NCBI GenBank assembly: GCA_029961685.1 | Contig: JARWKL010000002.1 | Span: 22,040,908-22,104,907 of the forward strand | Reading direction: 5' to 3' | Source: Aristolochia californica | Lineage: Eukaryota > Streptophyta > Magnoliopsida > Piperales > Aristolochiaceae | DNA length: 64,000 nt | Shown here: positions 21,824 through 32,958 of the stretch, in pieces | Position numbering within the stretch: position 1 is the first letter of the stretch | How the letters are laid out: each line of letters opens with the position of its first letter | Notes under the pieces: model-generated | Databases searched by the model: none | What the model saw: only the letters and a program-made list of their open reading frames with translations | What the model was told of the DNA's origin: nothing | Made by a program: the position numbers and the translations under genes

Positions 21824-22790
21824 ATGTTGGGATCAATTAGAAGTCTCATTTCTATAAAATTCCACCAAGCTATTATAAGGGGGTTGTACATGTGCAATTT
21901 CCCAAACATGGATTTTGGGGGGTGAATTTTTTGGTGCGTGAAATAATTTTCTATTTATTTTATAATTTTCAAATTCTTTTTGCACACATGAACTCTTATA
22001 TTTTTTTGCGTTGCGATCTTATATTTTTTTTGTTTACGAGGAAAAATGGGGGAGTGGAAACTCAAGTTTGGATCTGAAGAAAAAAAAATTTGAACATCCA
22101 AAATGGGAATGCACAAATGCTGCGAGAGATAATTCCAAAAAGTATATGTGATTTTTAAGGATAGGCAAAAAGTGGGTTGTTTGGCTCTTGTAAATATCCA
22201 ACCACTTGAGAATTTAACTTTTTCTACTCCCCCTAATTTTTGGGCCACTAGGCCACTTGCATCCTCAACATACTTGTGGCATGCACACCCCCACCACACT
22301 TAAAGCATGTTGGGATCATTTAGAAGTCTCTTTCCTATAAAATTCCACCAAGCTATTATTAGGGGGTTGTACATGTGGAATTTCCCAAACATGGATTTTG
22401 TGGTTCATTTTTTGGTGCGTGAAATAAATTTCTATTTATTATATAGTTTTCAAATTCTTTTTGCACACATGAACTCTAAAATTTTCGTTTTGTTGCGATC
22501 TTATATCTTTTTTTTTTACGAGGAAAAATGGGAGAGTGGAAACTCAAGTTTGGATCTGAAGAAAAAAAAAAATTTGACCATCCAAAATGGGAATGCACAA
22601 ATGCTGAGAGAGATAATTCCAAAAAGTATCTGTGATTTTTTAGGATAGGCAAAAAGTGGGTTGTTTGGCTCTGGTAAATGTCCAACCACTTGAGAATTTA
22701 ACTTTTTCTACTCCCCCTAATTTTTGGGCCACTAGGCCACTTGCATCCTCAACACGCTTGTGGCATGCACAGCCCCACCACACTTAAAGC
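21824..22790. repeat. Monomer pair N1-N2, absent from the 16-mer
   Basis: N1 (21824) has GGGATCAATTAGAAG, CTCATTTCTATAAAATTCC, GTACATGTGCAATTTCCC, GGGGGGTGAATTTTTTGG and TTTTATAATTTTC. N2 (22307) has GGGATCATTTAGAAG, TTTTGTGGTTC, GAAATAAATTTC, TTTGACCATCC and GTAAATGTCC. The pair recurs at 30050-31018, and N1 alone begins at 35383. Confidence 0.85.
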
Positions 22791-24243
22791 ATGTTGGGAT
22801 CAGTTAGAAGTCTCTTTCCTATAAAATTCCACCAAGCTCTTATTAGGGGGTTGTACTTGTGGAATTTCTCAAACATGGATTTTGGGGGGTTCATTTTTTG
22901 GTGCGTGAAATAATTTTCTATTAATTATATAGTTTTCAAATTCTTTTTGCACACATGAACTGTAATATTTTTTTTTGTTGCGATCTTATATCTTTTTTGG
23001 TTAGGAGGAAAAATGGGAGAGTGGAAACTCAAGTTTGGATCTGAAGAAAAAAAAAATTGAACATCCAAAATGGGAATGCACAAATGCTGAGAGAGATAAT
23101 TCCAAAAAGTATATGTGATTTTTAAGGATAGGTAAAAAGTGGGTTGTTTGGCTCTGGTAAATATCCAACCACTTGAGAATTTAACTTTTTCTACTCCCCC
23201 TAATTTTTGGGCCACTAGGCCACTTGCATCCTCAACATACTGGTGGCATGCACACCCCCACCACACTTAAAGCTTGTTAGGTTCAGTTAGAAGTCTCTTT
23301 TCTATAAAATTCCACCATGCTATTATTAGGGGGTTGTACATGTGGAATTTCCCAAACATGGATTTTGGGGTTCATTTTTTGGTGCGTGAAATAATTTTCT
23401 ATTTATTATATAGTTTTCAAATTCTTTTTGCACACATGAACTCTAAAATTTTCGTTTTGTTCCGATCTTATATGTTTTTTGTTTACGAGGAAAAAATGGG
23501 AGAGTGGAAACTCAAGTTTGGATCTGAAGAAAAAAAAAATTTGAACATCCAAAATGGGAATGCACAAATGCTGAGAGAGAAAATTCCAAAAAGTATCTTT
23601 GATTTTTAAGGATAGGCAAAAAGTGGGTTGTTTGGCTCTGGTAAATATCCAACCACTCGAGAATTTAACTTTTTCTACTCCCCCTAATTTTTGGGCCACT
23701 AGGCCACTTGCATCCTCAACATGCTTGTGGCATGCACACCCCCACCACACTTAAAGCATGTTGGGATCAGTTAGAAGTCTCTTTCCTATAAAATTCCACC
23801 AAGCTATTATTTGGGGGTTGAACATGTGGAATTTCCCAAACATGGATTTTGGGGTTCATTTTTTGGTGCGTGAAATAATTTTCTATTTATTATATAGTTT
23901 TCAAATTCTTTTTGCACACATGAACTTTAAAATTTTCGTTTTGTCACGATCTTATATCTTTTTTGTTTACGAGGAAAAATGGGAGAGTGGAAACTCAAGT
24001 TTGGATCTGAAGAAAAAACAAAAAATTTGAACATCCAAAATGAGAATGCACAAATGCTGAGAGAGATAATTCCAAAAAGTATCTGTGATTTTTAAGGATA
24101 GGCAAAAAGAGGGTTGTTTGGCTCTGGTAAATATCCAACCAGTTGAGCATTTAACTTTTTCTACTCCCCCTAATTTTTGGGCCACTAGGCCACTTGCATC
24201 CTCAACATACTTGTGGCATGCACACCCCCACCACACTTAAAGA

Positions 24244-24727
24244 ATGTTGGGATCAGTTAGAAGTCTCTTTCCTATAAAATTCCACCGACTATTATTAGGG
24301 GGTTGTACATGTGGAATTTCCCAAACATGGATTTTGGGGTTCATTTTTTGGTGCATGAAATAATTTTCTATTTATTATATAGTTTTCAAATTCTTTTTGC
24401 ACACATGAACTCTAAAATTTTCTTTTTGTCGCGATCTGATATCTTTTTTGTTTACGAGGAAAAATGGGAGAGTGGAAACTCAAGTTTGGATCTGAAGAAA
24501 AAAAAAAAATTTGAACATCCAAAATGGGAATGCACAAATGCTGAGAGAGATAATTCCAAAAAGTATCTGTGATTTTTAAGGATAGGCAAAAAGTAGGTTG
24601 TTTGGCTCTGGTAAATATCCAACCACTTGAGATTTTAACTTTTTCTACTCCCCCTAATTTTTGGGCCACTAGGCCAATTGCATGCTCAACATGCTTGTGG
24701 CATGCACACCCCCACCACACTTAAAGA
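24244..24727. repeat. Hybrid monomer m12/m16
   Basis: It starts as m12 (AAAGAATG, CCACCGACTATT, GTGCATG, CTGATATC) and ends as m16 (GTAGGTTG, CCAATTGCATGCTC), leading into m1 at 24728. The exchange removed m13-m15 and closed the unit back onto m1. Confidence 0.85.
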
Positions 24728-25210
24728 ATGTTGGGATTAGTTAGAAGTCTATTTCCTATAAAATTCCACCAAGCTATTATTAGGGGGTTGTACATGTGGA
24801 ATTTCCCAAACATGGATTTTGGGGTTCATTTTTTGGTGCATGAAATAATTTTCTATTTATTATATAGTTTTCAAATACTTTTTGCACACATGAACCCTAA
24901 AATTTTCTTTTTGTCGCGATCTTATATTTTTTTTGTTTGCGAGGAAAAATGGTAGAGTGGAAACTCAAGTTTTGATCTGAAGAAAAAAAAATTTTGAACA
25001 TCCAAAATGGGAATTCACAAATGCTGAGAGAGATAATTCCAAAAAGTATCTGTGATTTTTAATGATAGGCAAAAAGTCGGTTGTTTGGCTCTGGTAAATA
25101 TCCAACCACTTGAGAATTTAACTTTTTCTACATCCCCTAATTTTTGGGCCACTAGGCCACTTGCATCCTCAACATGCATGTGGCATGGACACCCTCACCA
25201 CACTTAAAGC

Positions 25211-25694
25211 ATGTTGGGATCAGTTAGAAGTCTCTTTCCTATAAAATTCCACCAAGCTATTATTAGGGGGGCTGTACCTGTGGAATTTCCCAAACATGGA
25301 TTTTGGGGTTCATTTTATGTGTGTGAAATATTTTTCTATTTATTATATTGTTTTCAAATTTTTTTTTCACACATGAACTCTAAAATTTTCGTTTTGTTGC
25401 GATCTTATATCATTTTTGTTTACGAGGAAAAATGGGAGAGTGGAAACTCAAGTTTGGATTTGAAGAAAAAAAAAAATTTGAACATCCAAAATGGGAATGC
25501 ACAAATGCTGAGAGAGATAATTCCAAAAAGTATCTGTGATTTTTAAGGATAGGCAAAAAGAGGGTTGTTTGGCTCTGGTAAATATCCAACCACTTGGGCA
25601 TTTAACTTTTTCTACTCCCCTTAATTTTTGGGCCACTAGGCCACTTGCATACTCAACATGCTTGTGGCATGCACACCCCCACCACACTTAAAGC
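25211..25694. repeat. Hybrid monomer m2/m5-m6
   Basis: The 5' half is m2 (GGGGGGCTGTACC, CATTTTATGTG). From the TTGCGATC region on it is m5/m6 (GGATTTGAAG, GAGGGTTG, CTTGGGCATTT, GCATACTC), and it is followed by m6 at 25695. It corresponds to loss of m3-m4 with part of m2 and m5. Confidence 0.8.
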
Positions 25695-28600
25695 AAGTTG
25701 GGATCAGTTAGAAGTCTCTTTCCTATAAAATTCCACCACGCTATTATTAGGGGGTTGTACATGTGGAATTTCCCAAACATGGATTTTGGGGTTCATTTTT
25801 TGGTGCGTGAAATAATTTTCTATTTATTATATTGTTTTCAAATTCTTTTTGCACACATGAACTCTAAAATTTTCGTTTTGTTGCGATCTTATATCTTTTT
25901 TGTTTACGAGGAAAAATGGGAGAGTGGAAACTCAAGTTTGGATTTGAAGAAAAAAAAAAAATTTGAACATCCAAAATGGGAATGCACAAATGCTGAGAGA
26001 GATAATTCCAAAAAGTATCTGTGATTTTTAAGGATAGGCAAAAAGAGGGTTGTTTGGCTCTGGTAAATATCCAACCACTTGGGCATTTAACTTTTTCTAC
26101 TCCCCCTAATTTTTGGGCCACTAGGCCACTTGCATACTCAACATGCTTGTGGCATGCACACCCCCACCACACTTAAAGCATCTTGGGATTAGTTAGAAGT
26201 CTCATTCCTACAAAATTCCACCACGCTATTATTAGGGGGTTGTACATGTGGAATTTCCCAAACATGGAATTTGGGGGTTCATTTTTTGGTGCGTGAAATA
26301 ATTTTCTATTTATTTTATAGTTTTCAAATTCTTTTTGCACACTCGAACACTAAAAGTTTCGTTTTATTGCGATCTTATATCTTTTTTGTTTACGAGGAAA
26401 GATGGGAGAGTGGAAACTCAAGTTTGGATCTGAAGAAAAAAAAAAAAATTTGAACATCCAAAATGGGAATGCACAAATGCTGAGAGAGAAAATTCCAAAA
26501 AGTATCTGTGATTTTTAAGGATAGGCAAAAAGTGGGTTGTTTGGCTCTGGTAAATATCCAACCACTTGAGAATTTAACTTTTTCTACTCCCCCTAATTTT
26601 TGGGCCACTAGGCCACTTGCATCCTCAACATGCTTGTGGCATGCACACCCCCACCACACTTAAAGCATGTTGGGATCAGTTCGAAGTCTCTTTCCTATAA
26701 AATTCCACCAAGCTATTATTAGGGGGTTGTACATATGGAATTTCTCAAACATGGATTTTGGGGTTCATTTTTTGGTGCGTGAAATAATTTTCTATTTATT
26801 ATATAGTTTTCAAATTCTTTTTGCACACATGAACTCTAAAATTTTCGTTTTGTTGCGATCTTATATCTTTTTTGTTTACAAGGAAAAATGGGAGAGAGGA
26901 AACTCAAGTTTGGATCTGAAGAAAAAAAAAAAATTGAACATCTAAAATGGGAATGCACAAATGCTGAGAGAGATAATTCCAAAAAGTATCCGTGATTTTT
27001 AAGGATAGGCAACAAGTGGGTTGTTTGGCTCTGGTAAATATCCAACCAGTTGAGAATTTAACTTTTTCTTCTCCCCCTAGTTTTTGGGCCACTAGGCCAC
27101 TTGCATCCTCAACATGCTTGTGGCATGCACACCCCCACCACACTTAAAGCATGTTGGGATCAGTTAGAAGTCTCTTTCCTATAAAATTCCACCAAGCTCT
27201 TATTAGGGGGTTGTACTTGTGGAATTTCTCAAACATGGATTTTGGGGGGTTCATTTTTTGGTGCGTGAAATAATTTTCTATTTATTATATAGTTTTCAAA
27301 TTCTTTTTGCACAGATGAACTGTAATATTTTTTTTTGTTGCGATCTTATATCTTTTTTGGTTAGGAGGAAAAATGGGAGAGAGGAAACTCAAGTGTGGAT
27401 CTGAAGAAAAAAAAATTTGAACATCCAAAATGGGAATGCACAAATGCTGAGAGAGATAATTCCAAAAAGTATATGTGATTTTTAAGGATAGGTAAAAAGT
27501 GGGTTGTTTGGCTCTGGTAAATATCCAACCACTTGAGAATTTAACTTTTTCTACTCCCCCTAATTTTTGGGCCACTAGGCCACTTGCATCCTCAACATAC
27601 TTGTGGCATGCACACCCCCACCACACTTAAAGCATGTTAGGTTCAGTTAGAAGTCTCTTTTCTATAAAATTCCACCATGCTATTATTAGGGGGTTGTACA
27701 TGTGGAATTTCCAAATCATGGATTTTGGGGTTCATTTTTTGGTGCGTGAAATAATTTTCTATTTATTATATAGTTTTCAAATTCTTTTTGCACACATGAA
27801 CTCTAAAATTTTCGTTTTGTTCCGATCTTATATGTTTTTTGTTTACGAGGAAAAATGGGAGAGTGGAAACTCAAGTTTGGATCTGAAGAAAAAACAAAAA
27901 ATTTGAACATCCAAAATGAGAATGCACAAATGCTGAGAGAGATAATTCCAAAAAGTATCTGTGATTTTTAAGGATAGGCAAAAAGAGGGTTGTTTGGCTC
28001 TGGTAAATATCCAACCACTTGAGCATTTAACTTTTTCTACTCCCCCTAATTTTTGGGGCACTAGGCCACTTGCATCCTTAACATACTTGTGGCATGCACA
28101 CCCCCACCACACTTAAAGAATGTTGGGATCAGTTAGAAGTCTCTTTCCTATAAAATTCCACCGACTATTATTAGGGGGTTGTACATGTGGAATTTCCCAA
28201 ACATGGATTTTGGGGTTCATTTTTTGGTGCATGAAATAATTTTCTATTTATTATATAGTTTTCAAATTCTTTTTGCACACATGAACTCTAAAATTTTCTT
28301 TTTGTCGCGATCTGATATCTTTTTTGTTTACGAGGAAAAATGGGAGAGTGGAAACTCAAGTTTGGATCTGAAGAAAAAAAAAAAAATTGAACATCCAAAA
28401 TGGGAATGCACAAATGCTGAGAGAGATAATTCCAAAAAGTATCTTTGATTTTTAAGGATAGGCAAAAAGTCGGTTGTTTGGCTCTAGTAAAGATCCAACC
28501 AGTTGAGAATTTAGCTTTTTCTACTCCCCCAAATTTTTGGGCCACTAGGCCACTTGCATCCTCAACATGCTTGTGGCATGCACACCCCCACCACACTTAA

Positions 28601-29088
28601 AGCATGTTGGGATCAGTTAGAAGTCTCTTTCCTATAAAATTCCACCAAGCTATTATTTGGGGGTTGTACATGTGGAATTTCCCAAACATGGATTTTGGGG
28701 TTCATTTTTTGGTGCGTGAAATATTTTTCTATTTATTATATAGTTTTCAAATTCTTTTTGCACACATCAACTCTAAAATTTTCGTTTTGTTCTGATCTTA
28801 TATGTTTTTTGTTTACGAGGAAAAATGGGAGAGTGGAAACTCAAGTTTGGATCTGAAGAAAAAAAAAAAAATTGAACATCCAAAATGGGAATGCTCAAAT
28901 GCTGAGAGGGATAATTCCAAAAAGTATCTGTGATTTTTAAGGATAGGCAAAAAGTGGGTTGTTTGGCTCTGGTAAATATCCAACCACTTGAGCATTTAAC
29001 TTTTTCTACTCCCCCTAATTTTTGGGCCACTAGGCCACTTGCATCCTCAACATACTTGTGGCATGCACACCCCCACCACACTTAAAGA

Positions 29089-29573
29089 ATGTTGGGATCA
29101 GTTAGAAGTCTCTTTCCTATAAAATTCCACCGACTATTATTAGGGGGTTGTACATGTGGAATTTCCCAAACATGGATTTTGGGGTTCATTTTTTGGTGCG
29201 TGAAATATTTTTCTAATTATTATATAGTTTTCAAATTCTTTTTGCACACATGAACTCTAAAATTTTCGTTTTGCCATGATCTTATATCTTTTTTGTTTAC
29301 AAGGAAAAATGGGAGAGTGGAAACTCAAGTTTGGATCTGAAGAAAAAAAAAAAATTTTGAACATCCAAAATGGGAATGCACAAATGCTGAGAGAGATAAT
29401 TCCAAAAAGTACCTGTGATTTTTAAGGATAGGCAAAAAGTGGGTTGTTTGGCTCTGGTAAATATCCAACCACTTGAGAATTTAACTTTTTCTACTCCCCC
29501 TAATTTTTGTGCCACTAGGCCACTTGCATCCTCAACATGCTTGTGGCATGCACACCCCCACCACACTAAAAGC
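29089..29573. repeat. Hybrid monomer m14/m15
   Basis: The 5' part is m14 (CCACCGACTATT, CTAATTATTATATAG, GCCATGATC, TTTACAAGG, AGTACCTGTG). The end is m15-like (TTTTTGTGCC), and the next unit is m16/m8 with no separate m15 between. In-register loss of one monomer explains this. Confidence 0.75.
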
Positions 29574-29993
29574 TTGTTGGGATCAGTTAGAAGTCTCTTT
29601 CCTATAAAATTCCACCAACCTATTATTAGGGGGTTGTACAAGTGGAATTTCCCAAACATGGATTTTGGGGTTCATTTTTTGGTGCGTGAAATAATTTTCT
29701 ATTTATTATATAGTTTTCAAATTCTTTTTCCACACATGAACTCTAAAATTTTCATTTTGTGACGTTCTTATATCTTTTTTGTTTACGAGGAAAAATGGGA
29801 GAGTGGAAACTCAAGTTTGGATCTGAAGAAAAAAAAAATTTTGAACATCCAAAATGGGAATGCACAAATGTTGAGAGAGATAATTCCAAAAAGTATCTGT
29901 GATTTTTTAGGATAGGCAAAAAGTGGGTTGTTTGGCTCTGGTAAATATCCAACCAGTTGAGAATTTAACTTTTTCTTCTCCCCCTAGTTTTTG

Positions 29994-30004
29994 GGCCACT
30001 TGCA
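29994..30004. other. 8-bp deletion between short direct repeats
   Basis: Nearly every other monomer reads GGGCCACTAGGCCACTTGC here, which contains two copies of GGCCACT. This monomer reads GGGCCACTTGC. Exactly one repeat unit (AGGCCACT) is missing, as replication slippage would produce. It accounts for most of the 476-bp length of this monomer. Confidence 0.85.
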
Positions 30005-31501
30005 TCCTCAACATGCTTGTGGCATGCACACCCCCACCACACTTAAAGCATGTTGGGATTAATTAGAAGTCTCATTTCTATAAAATTCCACCATGCTATT
30101 ATTAGGGGGTTGTACATGTGCAATTTCCCAAACATGGATTTTGGGGGGTGAATTTTTTGGTGCGTGAAATAATTTTCTATTTATTTTATAATTTTCAAAT
30201 TCTTTTTGCACACATGAACTCTTATATTTTTTTTTGTTGCGATCTTATATCTTTTTTGTTTACGAGGAAAAATGGGGGAGTGGAAACTCAAGTTTGGATC
30301 TGAAGAAAAAAAAAATTTGAACATCCAAAATGGGAATGCACAAATGCTGCGAGAGATAATTCCAAAAAGTATGTGTGATTTTTAAGGATTGGCAAAAAGT
30401 GGGTTGTTTGGCTCTGGTAAATATCCAACCACTTGAGAATTTAACTTTTTCTACTCCCCCTAATTTTCGGGCCACTAGGCCACTTGCATCCTCAACATAC
30501 TTGTGGCATGCACACCCCCACCACACTTAAAGCATGTTGGGATCATTTAGAAGTCTCTTTCCTATAAAATTCCACCAAGCTATTATTAGGGGGTTGTACA
30601 TGTGGAATTTCCCAAACATGGATTTTGTGGTTCATTTTTTGGTGCGTGAAATAAATTTCTATTTATTATATAGTTTTCAAATTCTTTTTGCACACATGAA
30701 ATCTAAAATTTTCGTTTTGTTGCGTTCTTATATCTTTTTTTTTTTACGAGGAAAAATGGGAGAGTGGAAACTCAAGTTTGGATCTGAAGAAAAAAAAAAA
30801 TTTGACCATCCAAAATGGGAATGCACAAATGCTGAGAGAGATAATTCCAAAAAGTATCTGTGATTTTTTAGGATAGGCAAAAAGTGGGTTGTTTGGCTCT
30901 GGTAAATGTCCAACCACTTGAGAATTTAACTTTTTCTACTCCCCCTAATTTTTGGGCCACTAGGCCACTTGCATCCTCAACATGCTTGTGGCATGCACAC
31001 CCCCACCACACTTAAAGCATGTTGGGATCAGTTAGAAGTCTCTTTCCTATAAAATTCCACCAAGCTCTTATTAGGGGGTTGTACTTGTGGAATTTCTCAA
31101 ACATGGATTTTGGGGGGTTCATTTTTTGGTGCGTGAAATAATTTTCTATTTATTATATAGTTTTCAAATTCTTTTTGCACACATGAACTGTAATATTTTT
31201 TTTTGTTGCGATCTTATATCTTTTTTGGTTAGGAGGAAAAATGGGAGAGTGGAAACTCAAGTTTGGATCTGAAGAAAAAAAAAATTGAACATCCAAAATG
31301 GGAATGCACAAATGCTGAGAGAGATAATTCCAAAAAGTATATGTGATTTTTAAGGATAGGTAAAAAGTGGGTTGTTTGGCTCTGGTAAATATCCAACCAC
31401 TTGAGAATTTAACTTTTTCTACTCCCCCTAATTTTTGGGCCACTAGGACACTTGCATCCTCAACATGCTTGTGGCATGCACACCCCCACCACACTTAAAG
31501 C

Positions 31502-31989
31502 ATGTTGGGATCAGTTAGAAGTCTCTTTCCTATAAAATTCCAACAAGCTATTAATAGGGGGTTGTACATGTGGAATTTCCCAAACATGGATTTTGGGGGG
31601 TTCATTTTTTGGTGCGTGAAATAATTTTCAATTTATTATATAGTTTTCAAATTCTTTTTGCACACATGAACTGTAAAATTTTCGTTTTGTTGCGATCCGA
31701 TATCTTTTTTGTTTACGAGGAAAAATGGGAGAGTGGAAACTCAAGTTTGGATCTGAAGAAAAAAAAAAAAATTTGAACATCTAAAATGGGAATGCACAAA
31801 TGCTGAGAGAGATAATTCCAAAAAGTATCTGTGATTTTTAAGGATAGGCAAAAAGTGGGTTGTTTGGCTCTGGTAAATATCCAACCACTTGAGAATTTAA
31901 CTTTTTCTTCTCCCCCTAGTTTTTGGGCCACTAGGCCACTTGCATCCTCAACATGCTTGTGGCATGCACACCCCCACCACACTTAAAGC
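31502..31989. repeat. Hybrid monomer m15/m8
   Basis: The 5' half is m15 (CCAACAAGC, TTTTGGGGGGTTC, TTTTCAATTTATTAT, GATCCGATATC). The 3' half is m8 (GAACATCTAAAATGG, TCTTCTCCCCCTAGTTT), followed by m9, the normal partner of m8. It restarts the m9-N1 series at 31990. Confidence 0.8.
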
Positions 31990-32472
31990 ATGTTGGGATC
32001 AGTTAGAAGTCTCTTTCCTATAAAATTCCACCAAGCTCTTATTAGGGGGTTGTACTTGTGGAATTTCTCAAACATGGATTTTGGGGGGTTCATTTTTTGG
32101 TGCGTGAAATAATTTTCTATTTATTATATAGTTTTCAAATTCTTTTTGCACAGATGAACTGTAATATTTTTTTTTGTTGCGATCTTATATCTTTTTTGGT
32201 TAGGAGGAAAAATGGGAGAGTGGAAACTCAAGTTTGGATCTGAAGAAAAAAAAATTTGAACATCCAAAATGGGAATGCACAAATGCTGAGAGAGATAATT
32301 CCAAAAAGTATATGTGATTTTTAAGGATAGGTAAAAAGTGGGTTGTTTGGCTCTGGTAAATATCCAACCACTTGAGAATTTAACTTTTTCTACTCCCCCT
32401 AATTTTTTGGCCACTAGGCCACTTGCATCCTCAACATACTTGTGGCATGCACACCCCCACCACACTTAAAGC

Positions 32473-32958
32473 ATGTTAGGTTCAGTTAGAAGTCTCTTTT
32501 CTATAAAATTCCACCATGCTATTATTAGGGGGTTGTACATGTGGAATTTCCCAAACATGGATTTTGGGGTTCATTTTTTGGTGCGTGAAATAATTTTCTA
32601 TTTATTATATAGTTTTCAAATTCTTTTTGCACACATGAACTCTAAAATTTTCGTTTTGTTCCGATCTTATATGTTTTTTGTTTACGAGGAAAAATGGGAG
32701 AGTGGAAACTCAAGTTTGGATCTGAAGAAAAAACAAAAAATTTGAACATCCAAAATGGGAATGCACAAATGTTGAGAGAGATAATTCCAAAAAGTATCTG
32801 TGATTTTTAAGGATAGGCAAAAAGAGGGTTGTTTGGCTCTGGTAAATATCCAACCACTTGAGCATTTAACTTTTTCTACTCCCCCTAATTTTTGGGCCAC
32901 TAGGCCACTTGCATCCTCAACATATTTGTGGCATGCACACCCCCACCACACTTAAAGA
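32473..32958. repeat. Hybrid monomer m10/m11, third copy
   Basis: Same 5' m10 and 3' m11 marks as at 18426, 4839 bp after the copy at 27634. The flanking m9 (31990) and m12 (32959) are also in place. Confidence 0.8.

Larger units (their letters stand above)
16006..24727. repeat. Rearranged HOR derivative, block 3 (18 monomers)
   Basis: Monomer order and starts: m1 16006, m2 16489, m7 16972, m8 17458, m9 17944, m10/m11 hybrid 18426, m12 18912, m13 19396, m14 19880, m15 20365, m15 20852, m16/m8 hybrid 21339, N1 21824, N2 22307, m9 22791, m10 23274, m11 23758, m12/m16 hybrid 24244. Compared with the 16-mer, m3-m6 are missing, m15 is doubled, two new types are present and m9-m12 occur twice. Every junction keeps the monomer register, as unequal homologous exchange would. 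Confidence 0.85.
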
